From: Nocardiopsis alborubida
GTDB lineage: Bacteria; Actinomycetota; Actinomycetes; Streptosporangiales; Streptosporangiaceae
Direction of reading: 5' to 3'
Length of the DNA stretch: 64,000 bases
Assembly (NCBI RefSeq): GCF_012396365.1
Contig: NZ_JAAXPG010000031.1
Coordinates: 22,145 to 86,144, forward strand
This document shows positions 33,987 through 41,882 of this stretch, piece after piece. The first letter of the stretch is position 1. Every line of letters starts with the position of its first letter. The notes under the pieces were generated by a model. The model did not search any database. It saw only the letters and a list, made by a program, of their open reading frames with translations, and was not told the origin of the DNA. The translations under genes and the position numbers were made by a program.

Positions 33987-34197
33987 CCGTATGCCCCTTT
34001 CACGACGGCACCGGACTACCCGGTGCTGTCGGCAGTGGGACAGCGCGCGCACGCTGACGGTTCACGCAGCATCCGTTTTATGGACAAAAGCGAAGTTCTG
34101 GACGCGCGTCCCGACACCCGTCCAGGCCTGTGCACCCCGTCCGCCCCCGGCTAGAGTCGGGGGTCACACCGCCTTCCGCGCGAGGAGTCCAGTGACG

Positions 34198-34389
34198 ATG
34201 CGAGTCGAGGTCGACTACGACCGGTGCGAGAGCAACGCCCTGTGCATGGCCGCCGCACCGGAGGTCTTCGAGGTCCGCGACGACGACTTCCTCTACCTGC
34301 TCACCGAGGAACCCGCCGCCGCGTCGCACGAACGCGTCCGCCAGGCCGAGCGCATGTGCCCCAAGAGGGCCATCACCGTGCGGGAGTGA
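34198..34389 (+). CDS. [3Fe-4S] ferredoxin
   Basis: This 63-residue ferredoxin of the type that feeds cytochrome P450s or oxygenases has cluster cysteines at 10, 16 and 54 (DRCESNALCMAAAPEVFEV and ERMCPKRAI). The usual second cysteine of a CxxC pair is absent (position 13 is Asn), so a 3Fe-4S cluster is expected. ATG 34198 has GAGGAG ten bases upstream; GTG 34192 is possible with closer spacing. It converges with and overlaps by 17 bases the ferredoxin reductase gene on the other strand. The two probably work as an electron chain, but no P450 gene is in the window. Confidence 0.9.
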   Translation: MRVEVDYDRCESNALCMAAAPEVFEVRDDDFLYLLTEEPAAASHERVRQAERMCPKRAITVRE

Positions 34390-35644
34390 CCCCCGCGGCC
34401 GCCAACGCCTCGTCCCACGTCGTCGGCTTCTCCAGCAGACTCCGGTAGCGCATGGTCCTGGGGGTGGAGCGCAGCCCCAGCACACCGGTGAGCATTCCGC
34501 CGCGGCCGAGGAAGGCCACGAACTTTCGGTCCTCCGGGGAGCCGTGCACGAAGGCGACCTGATCGGCGGGCGCGCCCTGCCCCAGCAGCTGGACCTTCAT
34601 CCTGTATTGGTCGGACCAGAAGTAGGGCACCGGAGTGAAGGGCGTGCGCCCACCGCCGCCGGCCAGCAGGTTGTGCGCCGCGGCCTCGCCCTGCTCAGCC
34701 GCGTTGGTCCAGTGCTCCAGGCGGATCCGCCCGCCGTAGCGCGGGTGCGGCCAGTTAGCCAGGTCGCCGACCGCGTACACGTTCGGCACCGAGGCCGCGG
34801 AGTACTCGTCGCACGCCACCGAGCCGTCGGCCAGCAGCTCCACCCCGGACCCGCGCAGCCACTCGGTGTTCAGGTGCACGCCGATCCCGGCGACCACGAG
34901 GGAGGCCTCCACCGCCGAGCCGTCGGCGAGACGGACCCGCTCCACCCGGTCCCGCCCCTCGAAACCGGCCACGCCCACGCCCAGGCGCACGTCGACGCCG
35001 TTCTCCCGGTGCAGCTCCGTGAGGACCTCGCCGATCCTCGGGTCCACGACCCGGGTCAGCGGTGTGGGCGCCGCCTCCACCAGGGTCACGTCCATGCCCA
35101 CCGCGCGGGCGCTGGCGGCCACCTCGGCGCCGACGAAACCGGCCCCGACCACCACCAGGCGGCCGCCGGAGTCGAACTCCGACCGCACCGCCTCGGCGTC
35201 GTCCAGGGTGCGCAGCACGTACACGCCCGCCAGGTCGGTGGCGGGGCGGCGCGCCCGGGCGCCCGTGGCGATCACCAGGCCGTCGTAGCGCACCGTTCCG
35301 AGGGCGCCGCCCGGACCGGACACGCTCACCTCGCGGGCGGCGGTGTCCAGCCCCACCGCCCGGCTGCCCGGACGGAAGTCCAGGTCCAGGGCGTCCACGG
35401 CCTCGTCCTCGCGCAGGCGCAGCGCCCGGTGGCCCACCAGCCAGCCCGGGCCGCCGCCCGCGGGTTCCATGCCCACCCCGGTCAGGACCTCCTTGGACAG
35501 CGGAGGCCGCGAGTAGGGCCGGTGCGCCTCCTCGCCCAGGAGCGTCAGCCGCCCCTCGTATCCGCGTTCGCGCAGCGCCTCGGCCGTGTGCAGCCCGGCC
35601 ATCCCCGCGCCGACGACGACGATGTCGTTGAGGGTGTCCCGCAC
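34373..35644 (-). CDS. FAD-dependent ferredoxin reductase (NAD(P)/FAD oxidoreductase)
   Basis: The 423-residue flavoprotein resembles putidaredoxin/rhodocoxin reductases, which pass electrons from NAD(P)H to ferredoxin. It has the FAD motif VVVGAGMAGLHTAEALRE at the N-terminus, the second dinucleotide site LVVVGAGFVGAEVAASA for NAD(P)H, VYAVGDLANWPHP for FAD, and the C-terminal reductase domain with YFWSDQYRMKVQLLG. The start is GTG 35644 with AAGGGAC upstream; the open frame continues upstream without a binding site. Its 3' end overlaps the ferredoxin gene on the opposite strand. Confidence 0.93.
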   Translation of the reverse strand: MRDTLNDIVVVGAGMAGLHTAEALRERGYEGRLTLLGEEAHRPYSRPPLSKEVLTGVGMEPAGGGPGWLVGHRALRLREDEAVDALDLDFRPGSRAVGLDTAAREVSVSGPGGALGTVRYDGLVIATGARARRPATDLAGVYVLRTLDDAEAVRSEFDSGGRLVVVGAGFVGAEVAASARAVGMDVTLVEAAPTPLTRVVDPRIGEVLTELHRENGVDVRLGVGVAGFEGRDRVERVRLADGSAVEASLVVAGIGVHLNTEWLRGSGVELLADGSVACDEYSAASVPNVYAVGDLANWPHPRYGGRIRLEHWTNAAEQGEAAAHNLLAGGGGRTPFTPVPYFWSDQYRMKVQLLGQGAPADQVAFVHGSPEDRKFVAFLGRGGMLTGVLGLRSTPRTMRYRSLLEKPTTWDEALAAAGVTPAR

Positions 35645-35687
35645 GGTGGTGTCCCTTCCGGTGGTGGTTCCCCGAGGACGGGGCTCG

Positions 35688-36650
35688 TCAGAGTGGGCGG
35701 ACCTCGCCGACGGGGGCGCCACCTCCGAGGACGTCGGCGCGCAACCGGTCCTGGACGGGGGAGACGTCCACACCGAGGGTCCGCAGCGCGTCGAGTGCGA
35801 CCAGCGTACGCGCCCGCTCCTCGGCGTCCCCGTCGCTGATCTTGACGGCGACGGTCTCGCCGGTGGCGGCGCTGACCACCAGGACCCCGTCGGCACCGCC
35901 CTTGGCCACCAGGCCGGGCATCCGCGTCATGAGGTCGGTGTCGATCCGGTCACTGCCCGCCACGTACAGCGGGTGTGCGCTCATCGCCTCGACCACGGCC
36001 CGCTCCGGGCCTCCCTCGGGGGCGGTGCGCATGCGCCACAGGCCGCGGGCCAGACCGGTCAGGGACACCGCCATCTGGGGCGCCCCGCAGCCGTCCACGG
36101 CGGTGTGCGCGACCGGCTCCCCGCACAGCTCCTCGATGGTCTCGCGGACCAGGACCTGGAAGGGGTGCCCGGCTTCGAGGTAGTCCCCGGTGCTCCATCC
36201 CCGGGCGACGCAGGCGGCGAGCATGCCCGCGTGCTTGCCGGAGCAGTTCATCAGCACCCGCTCGGGCTCGCGTCCGGCGCGGACGAACGCGGTGCGCGCG
36301 TCCTTGCCGCTGGGGGCGGCCGGGGGGCAGCCCAGGGCGTCGGCGGTGAGCCCGGCCGCGGCCAGGATGCGCTCGGTCTCGGCGGTGTGCGCCTCCTCAC
36401 CGGAGTGGCTGCCCGCGGCGATGGCCAGCGAGGAGCCCTCCAGGGGCGCGCCCGCCCGCAGCATCGCCAGCGCCTGGAAGGGCTTGGCCGAGGAGCGCGG
36501 GAACATGGGCTGGTGCACGGGGCCGCGCGCGTAGGCGATCCGGCCGTCCGCGGACAGTCCGACGACCGCACCGTAGTGGACGCTCTCCAGCATTCCGGAC
36601 CGGATGACCTGCGCCAGGGGGACGTACTCGGGCAGCGGGCTCTGGGGCAT
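35688..36650 (-). CDS. L-asparaginase II family protein (Rhizobium etli AnsA type)
   Basis: The 320-residue enzyme belongs to the asparaginase class unrelated to E. coli AnsB. Conserved elements are FPRSSAKPFQALAML (the nucleophile serines with the lysine), MNCSGKHAGMLAACVARG and TAVDGCGAPQ. The cysteines and lysine in the last two bind zinc in the R. etli enzyme (family knowledge). It hydrolyses asparagine to aspartate and ammonia. Start ATG 36650. It lies 43 bases upstream of the ferredoxin reductase gene on the same strand and may share a message with it. An inverted repeat lies 46 bases before the start. Confidence 0.9.
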   Translation of the reverse strand: MPQSPLPEYVPLAQVIRSGMLESVHYGAVVGLSADGRIAYARGPVHQPMFPRSSAKPFQALAMLRAGAPLEGSSLAIAAGSHSGEEAHTAETERILAAAGLTADALGCPPAAPSGKDARTAFVRAGREPERVLMNCSGKHAGMLAACVARGWSTGDYLEAGHPFQVLVRETIEELCGEPVAHTAVDGCGAPQMAVSLTGLARGLWRMRTAPEGGPERAVVEAMSAHPLYVAGSDRIDTDLMTRMPGLVAKGGADGVLVVSAATGETVAVKISDGDAEERARTLVALDALRTLGVDVSPVQDRLRADVLGGGAPVGEVRPL

Positions 36651-36955
36651 GCGGGCTTCTCCTCGCCGTTGAGGTCGGGTCAGGGTGCGCGTGGAGTGTC
36701 CGCCTGTGGGTGGACACGACTGAGAACGTTACATAACTCCCCTTTCTTCCGGTCGCCCCGCGGTCGCGGAACCGGCTCGGCCGGAGCTGTTCCCGGAGCC
36801 GTCTCCCGGTCCGCGGACCCGGCCGGGGCGGTCGGCGGGAACAGCCCTCCCACGTGCACGGGGTCCGCTGTCGGACGCGGGGAGTAAGGTCGTTGCCGGT
36901 AAGCGGCAAGGTGGAACAGCCGTTCGGCACGACGGACGAAGGAGTGGGGCACACG
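36651..36955. other. Divergent intergenic region, asparaginase/exonuclease
   Basis: This 305-base gap contains no gene. GTGTCC (36696-36701) and GGACAC (36712-36717) form an inverted repeat 46-67 bases upstream of the asparaginase start, next to the AT-richer stretch GTTACATAACTCC (36729-36741), which is the probable promoter. No clear terminator is seen. Confidence 0.4.
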
Positions 36956-37975
36956 ATGGGAACGCTGCGGATGGGCGCGCTGACCCGGCGCAGGGTCGGC
37001 ATGCGGGCGGCGGACCTGGAGTACGCGGTGCTCGACATGGAGACCACCGGCCTCGACCCCCGCGAGGGCGCGCGCATCGTGGAGATCGCCGTGGTGCGCG
37101 TGCGCGGAGACGGCAAGCTCGTCGAGGAGTTCAGCACCCTGGTCGACCCGCGCGCGCCGGTGGGCGGCCGCGAGTTCCACGGCATCGGCGAGGGTGACAC
37201 CGTGGGCGCCCCGACCGCGGCGCAGGTGGCGCCCAGGCTCACCGAACTGCTCTCCGGGGCGGTCGTGGTCGGCCACAACCTCGACTTCGAACAGCGCTTC
37301 CTCGCCTCGGAGCTGGTGCCCGCGGGGCTGCCCACGGGTCAGGCCGGGCTGTGCACGCTGCGCACGCTGCGCTCCCAGGTGGAGCTGGAGCGGTACTCGC
37401 TGCCCAAGGCCTCCCACCGGCTCAGCGGCGACTGGCCGACCGGACAGCACACCGCGCTGGGCGACGCCCGTGCCTGCGCCAAACTGCTCGCGGAGATGCT
37501 CGCCAACGCCCCCGGCGAGCTGCGCTACGGCGGTCCCGCGCCCAAGCGGCTCGCGGTGCCGGAGCCGGTCCCCGGCCCGCGCGGCGCGGCAGAGCCGGTC
37601 CGCTGGAAGCCGCGCACGTCGTCGGTGCCCGGCGGGCTTCCGCCGCTGGGCCCCTGGCAGGCGCGGTGGCGGCCCCACGAGCTGGACCCGCTGCTGTGCG
37701 GCGGGGCCTTCGGAGCCACGGACCGCGCCATCGCGGAGATGGCCGCGCACCGCGACACCCGCTTCCGCGAGCGGCTGGCCGCGGCCGCCGCGGTGACGGG
37801 CGGGCTCGCGGCCACGGCCGCGGGCGGCCTGCTGCTGCGCATGGCCGGTGCCGGGAGCACGAGCGACCCCGGTTATCCGGCCGGACGCGCCGACGGCTCC
37901 CCGGCGCGGCTGCTCGGCCGGATCGGCCGGTCCGTGCTCGGGGCCCGGCCAGGGCTCACAGACCGGAGAGAGTGA
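36956..37975 (+). CDS. DnaQ-like 3'-5' exonuclease (DEDDh)
   Basis: The 339-residue protein has an exonuclease domain (about residues 22-180) with all three motifs: ExoI VLDMETTGLD (Asp27, Glu29), ExoII HNLDFEQRF and ExoIII HTALGDARA, the DEDDh type of the polymerase III epsilon fold. The C-terminal 150 residues are proline/arginine-rich and then form an alanine-rich hydrophobic helix (AAAAVTGGLAATAAGGLLLR), possibly membrane-associated. The start is ATG 36956, with AAGGAG 11 bases upstream. It is not linked to replication genes, so a repair or RNA/DNA trimming role is possible. It converges with the next small gene, overlapping by 20 bases. Confidence 0.85.
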   Translation: MGTLRMGALTRRRVGMRAADLEYAVLDMETTGLDPREGARIVEIAVVRVRGDGKLVEEFSTLVDPRAPVGGREFHGIGEGDTVGAPTAAQVAPRLTELLSGAVVVGHNLDFEQRFLASELVPAGLPTGQAGLCTLRTLRSQVELERYSLPKASHRLSGDWPTGQHTALGDARACAKLLAEMLANAPGELRYGGPAPKRLAVPEPVPGPRGAAEPVRWKPRTSSVPGGLPPLGPWQARWRPHELDPLLCGGAFGATDRAIAEMAAHRDTRFRERLAAAAAVTGGLAATAAGGLLLRMAGAGSTSDPGYPAGRADGSPARLLGRIGRSVLGARPGLTDRRE

Positions 37976-38219
37976 GGAAGAACGCCACGATCAGCGCGCT
38001 TCCGCCGAGTGTGGTGAGCAGCGCCTTGCCCGGTTCGGTGAGCCGGGCCGACACCAGCCGCACACGGGGACGGACCATCTCCGGACTCCGCGCGGCGGCC
38101 ACGGAGCCGCCGCGGCCGGGACGGGGCGCCGGGATCCGTCCGGGGACGTAGCTGGGGAGCTTGTTGAACATGGCGACCGTCACCAGGACGGCGCCGAGGA
38201 GGATCAGTACGAGGGACAC
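37956..38219 (-). CDS. Small membrane protein of unknown function
   Basis: The 87-residue product has one transmembrane helix at each end (SLVLILLGAVLVTVAMF at 2-18 and LLTTLGGSALIVAFFLTL at 68-85). A proline/arginine-rich middle would lie on one side of the membrane. I recognise no family. It starts at GTG 38219 with only a weak purine stretch upstream. The stop is inside the 3' end of the convergent exonuclease gene. Confidence 0.6.
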   Translation of the reverse strand: MSLVLILLGAVLVTVAMFNKLPSYVPGRIPAPRPGRGGSVAAARSPEMVRPRVRLVSARLTEPGKALLTTLGGSALIVAFFLTLSGL

Positions 38220-38373
38220 GTCGGAGAGGGCCTCACACTCGGTCGAAGGGGCGACCGCCCCGAAGGGCGGGCGGGGTCACCGATTCTGACCGATGTCGCC
38301 GTACCGTTGCGACTTGATATCGCCTCGCCAACGTTGTGGCGCAGGTTACGGGCCAGCCTTTATGACTGTCTGA

Positions 38374-39033
38374 TCATGTACCGCTACGGCGGGTGTTCCT
38401 CGCGGCGGTCTGAGGAAGAACGGTGTCCACGGTTTCGGTCGCCACACCGAGGGCGCGGAGCACGAACCGGGTGACCAGGGCGTGGGTCTCGTCGAGGTCG
38501 ATCTCGCCGCTGACGAGGGGCAGGCGCTGGGAGCCGACCATCGACAGGGCCAGCCGGGAGACGGGCTCGGCGGGCAGGGGGTCGAACTCGCCCGCGGCGG
38601 TGCCCTCCTCCAGGATCTCGGTCAGCAGGCGCTGCATGGGCGCCACGTGGGCGGCGAGCGCCTGGTAGGCGTCCGGGCCGAGGCTGGCCCCGAGTTCGGC
38701 GGCGGGCGGGTGCGGATGCGCCATGATGCCCTCCAACTGGAGGCGGACGAACGCCGAGAGCCGCCGCGCCGCCGAGACGCCCGAGGGGAGTTCGCGCCTG
38801 TACCGCTCGACGAACGCGCTGTTGACCTGCTCGGTGAAGGCCAGGAGCAGCGCGGGCTTGTCGGGGAAGTAGTTGTACAGGGCGGTACGGGTGATCCCCG
38901 CGGAGTTGGCCACGTCGGTCATGGAGATGCGGTCGATCCCCTGGGTCCGGATCAGCTCGTCGACGGCGTCCATGATGCGATCCCGTGTGCGGGCACGGTG
39001 GGCGGCGATGGTCGGCGCCGTGATCTTGGGCAT
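38374..39033 (-). CDS. TetR/AcrR family regulator
   Basis: The 219-residue repressor has an N-terminal DNA-binding domain (about 15-62: RIMDAVDELIRTQGIDRISM then TDVANSAGITRTALYNYFPD) and a helical ligand domain. The start ATG 39033 follows AGGAGG on the minus strand. It is 40 bases downstream of the hydrolase gene on the same strand, so the two are probably co-transcribed. The natural target is the nested dyad at 39957-40045 between the hydrolase and the divergent CGNR gene. Confidence 0.9.
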   Translation of the reverse strand: MPKITAPTIAAHRARTRDRIMDAVDELIRTQGIDRISMTDVANSAGITRTALYNYFPDKPALLLAFTEQVNSAFVERYRRELPSGVSAARRLSAFVRLQLEGIMAHPHPPAAELGASLGPDAYQALAAHVAPMQRLLTEILEEGTAAGEFDPLPAEPVSRLALSMVGSQRLPLVSGEIDLDETHALVTRFVLRALGVATETVDTVLPQTAARNTRRSGT

Positions 39034-39073
39034 CCTCCTATGGTGTCACGCCCGGGGGCGGGCCGTCGTGGGT

Positions 39074-39955
39074 TCAGCCCCGGGCGGCCGGCAGTGTACG
39101 GCTCAGGAAGCCCCGGATGTGGCTGGCCGTGCTGTCCAGATGGCTCTCCAGCAGGAAGTGGCCGCCTCCGGGCACCAGGTGGATCTCGGCGTCCGGCAGG
39201 TCCCGGGCGAAGGCGCGCGCGCCTTCGGGGCCGAAGATGCGGTCCTCCGCTCCCCACACGGCCAGGAGCGGGACGCGGCTCTCCCGGAAGTACGCGTGCA
39301 CCCGCGGGTAGAGGGGCGGGTTGGTGGCGTAGTCGCGGAAGAGGGCGAGCTGTACGAGGTCGTTGCCGGGGCGGCTGATGTCACGGTGGTCGGCCGTCCA
39401 GGTGTCGGGGTCGACCAGTTCGGGGCGGTCCACCCCGTGCAGGTACTGCCAGCGGACGGCGTCCAGGCCGAGGGCGGCGCGGACCGCCGGTTCCGTCGCG
39501 GGCCCCGGGGCCTTGGCGTAGGCCCACACGGGCGCCCAGAACCCGGGGACGAAGCCGTCCTCGTAGGCGTTGCCGTTCTGGGTGACCACCGCGGTGATCG
39601 CCTCCGGGGCGCGCAGCGCGAGCCGCCACCCGATGGGGGCTCCGTAGTCCTGCACGTAGACGGCGTAGCTGGTGACGCCGAGCCCGGCCAGGAGCGCCTC
39701 CGTGACGTCGGTGAGCGCGTCGAACGTGTACGCGAACGCGTCGGCGGGCGGGGTGTCGGAGCGGCCGAAGCCGAGGTGGTCGGGGGCGATGACGCGGAAC
39801 CTGTCGGCGAGTTCCGGGATCAGTCGGCGGAACATGCGCGAGCTGGTGGGGAACCCGTGCAGGAGCACCAGGGCGGGCGCGTCGCGGGGTCCGGCCTCCC
39901 GGTAGAAGACGCGGTGTCCGCGCACGGTGGCGTACTGGTGGCGGATCTCCGTCAT
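39074..39955 (-). CDS. Alpha/beta hydrolase with Asp nucleophile (haloalkane dehalogenase/epoxide hydrolase-like)
   Basis: The 293-residue alpha/beta hydrolase has the oxyanion segment LLHGFPTSS. Its nucleophile elbow is VQDYGAPIGW, where an aspartate replaces the usual serine, as in haloalkane dehalogenases and epoxide hydrolases. The acid is in WGAEDRIFG and the base histidine in PGGGHFLLE. An ester intermediate on Asp is therefore expected; the real substrate is unknown. ATG 39955 opens the gene within a regulatory region full of inverted repeats. It is followed by a TetR gene that probably controls it, which suggests induction by a xenobiotic or lipid-like compound (inference). Confidence 0.87.
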   Translation of the reverse strand: MTEIRHQYATVRGHRVFYREAGPRDAPALVLLHGFPTSSRMFRRLIPELADRFRVIAPDHLGFGRSDTPPADAFAYTFDALTDVTEALLAGLGVTSYAVYVQDYGAPIGWRLALRAPEAITAVVTQNGNAYEDGFVPGFWAPVWAYAKAPGPATEPAVRAALGLDAVRWQYLHGVDRPELVDPDTWTADHRDISRPGNDLVQLALFRDYATNPPLYPRVHAYFRESRVPLLAVWGAEDRIFGPEGARAFARDLPDAEIHLVPGGGHFLLESHLDSTASHIRGFLSRTLPAARG

Positions 39956-39956
39956 G

Positions 39957-40045
39957 ACTAACCTTCCAAAGCATCTTTGATGGTTACCTGTGCCCTCAGT
40001 GGAGCGGATGCGAGGTAACCTGTCAAATCGATGAAGAGGGTTAGT
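39957..40045. promoter_or_regulatory. Nested dyad operator region, hydrolase/CGNR divergent promoters
   Basis: Two pairs of inverted arms share one centre at 40001: ACTAACC (39957-39963) with GGTTAGT (40039-40045), and GGTTACCT (39982-39989) with AGGTAACC (40013-40020). A further dyad CAAAG-CAT-CTTTG is at 39967-39979. The likely ligand is the TetR product at 38374-39033. Confidence 0.6.
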
Positions 40046-40062
40046 TCGTGAGGTGGGCGGCC

Positions 40063-40566
40063 ATGATCGACGAGGGAGCGCTGCTCGAAGCGCTGAACAG
40101 CACCCCGGTGGTGGACGGCCGGCCGCGGGACCTGTGGGCCGATGACGCCGCGCTGGGGCGGTGGGCGCGGGAGCACGGCGGTCCCGGCGGCGCGTCGGAG
40201 GCCGGCTGGCTGCGGACGGCGAGGGACGTGCTCCAGGCCGCCACGCGCGGCCCCGTGCCCGAGGCGCGGATGCGACGGATGCTCGCCGGGGTCTCCCGGC
40301 TTCCCGAGATCGGCGGGTCGGACCTGCGGTGGCGTCTGCACGCGCCGCCCGAGCGGATGCTCGCGGTGGAACTGGTGCTCGCCTGGTACGACGTCCGGGA
40401 GCGCAGGCCCGGACGGCTGCGCCCCTGCGGCAACGGCGAGTGCCGCCTCTTCCTCCTCGACCGCAGCCGCGCCAACACCGCCCGCTGGTGTTCGATGAGG
40501 ACCTGCGGCAACCGCCTGAAGGCGCGCCGCCACCAGGAGCGCGCCCGGCAGACCCCGGAGCCCTGA
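40063..40566 (+). CDS. CGNR zinc-finger domain regulator
   Basis: The 167-residue protein has a helical N-terminal part related to the stress-response ABATE domain (LEALNSTPVVDGRPRDLWAD near the start). The C-terminal CGNR zinc finger has CGNGECRLFLLDRS and WCSMRTCGNRLKARRH, with four cysteines in two pairs. CGNR proteins are probable transcription regulators. The start ATG 40063 has GAGGTGG upstream; GTG 40048 is possible. The gene is divergent from the hydrolase and shares its operator region. Confidence 0.88.
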   Translation: MIDEGALLEALNSTPVVDGRPRDLWADDAALGRWAREHGGPGGASEAGWLRTARDVLQAATRGPVPEARMRRMLAGVSRLPEIGGSDLRWRLHAPPERMLAVELVLAWYDVRERRPGRLRPCGNGECRLFLLDRSRANTARWCSMRTCGNRLKARRHQERARQTPEP

Positions 40567-40586
40567 CGGGCGCACGCGGTCAGCGT

Positions 40587-41306
40587 TCAGGCGGCGTCGG
40601 CGCCCGCCCCGGCGTCCGTCCCCGCCTCGGGAGCGTACATCCGGCCCAGGTCGGCGAACACCTCGGTGTTGAGCTGGTAGGCCAGCCGCGTCTCGGCCAC
40701 CAGGCGGTCGGCGGCGGCCCCGTCCAGGTTCAGGGAGTCGAGCCGTTCCCGGTACCCGGTCCGGAAGCGGGGCAGGCTGCCCAGTGCGTCGAAGACGTAG
40801 AAGGAGACGCCGGCCGCGTCGGTCAGGCCGTAGGTCCTGGCGGCCACGCGGCGGATGAACTGGCCGCCGGACACGTCGCCCATGTAGCGGGTGTAGTGGT
40901 GGGCGACGAACCCCTCGGGGCGGTCGGCCATCTGCTCGATGCGCGCCGCGTAGGTGCGGGTGGCCGGGGTGGGGGCGATCCTGTCGCGCCAGTCGGCGCC
41001 GAGCAGGTGCTCCAGGTCGCGGACCAGCGCGGGGACCCGCTCCAGTTCCGGGTGGCGGAACCTTCCGGCGACGGGGTCGTCCGCCAGCCGTCGGCCGGTC
41101 TCCTCCAGCGCGACGTAGGCGAAGTAGTGCTGGGCGACCATGCCGGTGTACCCGTCCAGGGGAAGCGTGCCGTCCATGAGGGCCCGGGTGAACCCGTGGT
41201 CCTCGGCGGCCTGGTGGTCGCTCCAGGTCGCCGCGCGGAGCCGTTCGGAGAACGTCTCGGGTGCGTCGGGGGCGGTCGTCGCGGGAACCTCGGCCGTTGT
41301 GCTCAT
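40587..41306 (-). CDS. hmuO: Biliverdin-producing heme oxygenase
   Basis: The 239-residue HmuO-type enzyme opens the heme ring to biliverdin, carbon monoxide and iron, normally to obtain iron from heme. The proximal histidine lies in ATWSDHQAAEDHGFTRAL. The distal-helix glycines are in YTRYMGDVSGGQFIRRVA, and FYVFDALGSLPRFRTGYR is characteristic of the family. Start ATG 41306 with GGAGAG upstream. Two identical-arm palindromes (41338-41352 and 41381-41395) flank a TTGACA box in its promoter, pointing to tight repression, plausibly by a heme-responsive TetR protein. It converges on the CGNR gene. Confidence 0.93.
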   Translation of the reverse strand: MSTTAEVPATTAPDAPETFSERLRAATWSDHQAAEDHGFTRALMDGTLPLDGYTGMVAQHYFAYVALEETGRRLADDPVAGRFRHPELERVPALVRDLEHLLGADWRDRIAPTPATRTYAARIEQMADRPEGFVAHHYTRYMGDVSGGQFIRRVAARTYGLTDAAGVSFYVFDALGSLPRFRTGYRERLDSLNLDGAAADRLVAETRLAYQLNTEVFADLGRMYAPEAGTDAGAGADAA

Positions 41307-41337
41307 CGGTGCTCTCCGCCTTCGGTCCGGCATCTTT

Positions 41338-41395
41338 ATGACATCATGTCATTTAGGCGGAGGCCGCTGTCAAGAGGGATATGACACCCTGTCAT
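41338..41395 (-). promoter_or_regulatory. Heme oxygenase promoter with two ATGACA-N3-TGTCAT operators
   Basis: ATGACATCATGTCAT (41338-41352) and ATGACACCCTGTCAT (41381-41395) have identical 6-bp arms and 3-bp centres. The minus-strand box TTGACA (41373-41368) lies between them, so the proximal operator falls in the -10 region and the distal one just upstream of -35. From memory, the Lactococcus heme repressor HrtR binds ATGACACAGTGTCAT, which has the same arms. Confidence 0.7.
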
Positions 41396-41882
41396 GAAAA
41401 CTCGCCCGGTACGCCAAGGCGCGGCCGATCCGGAATCCGCCCCAGATTCGGTCGGCGGTCCGTTCGGCGGTCCGCCCCGGGCTCCGTGCCGAGGTCCGCG
41501 GCCCCGCTCGCGGGCGCGCCTCCCGCGGGGGCGCCCGCCTCTCCGGAGAGGTCTCGGGTACGCTCGGAGAAATCCGGGAAGTGTCCCCCGTCACACCCTG
41601 CATGTGCTCGTGCATGGGCATATGCCCGTTCCGTCCGAACATGGGGGCGAAGCGTCAGCGAGTTCTCCACCGCAGGCCAACAGCCCCTCACACAGGGAGA
41701 ACAGGACTGTGATCCCGGTCTCCGTCGTCGGATGTGTCTCGTCACGGCCGCTGGTCAACAGGTCACCGGGGCGTTTATCGTTTGGGTGTCGTGCGGTCCG
41801 GACCGCCGGGAGGACCCGGGGCGCTTCCCGGGTCCACGCGGCGCGACACGGCACCCACGAACCGGCAGACCAAGGGCGATGA
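41396..41882. other. Gene-free region before the signalling operon
   Basis: About 490 bases without a convincing gene. It contains two direct copies of CGGCGGTCCG (41454-41476), the perfect palindrome GGGCATATGCCC (41616-41627) and an AT-richer segment GCGTTTATCGTTTGGGTGTCG (41771-41791) that may be the promoter of the operon, with some resemblance to stress-sigma promoters (GTTT and GGGT elements). Promoter assignment is weak. Confidence 0.35.

Noticed and set aside
31741..34057. Plus-strand frames across the DUF4173 gene
   Set aside because: Repetitive Gly/Arg/Pro translations of the low-complexity region; no start signals or domains.
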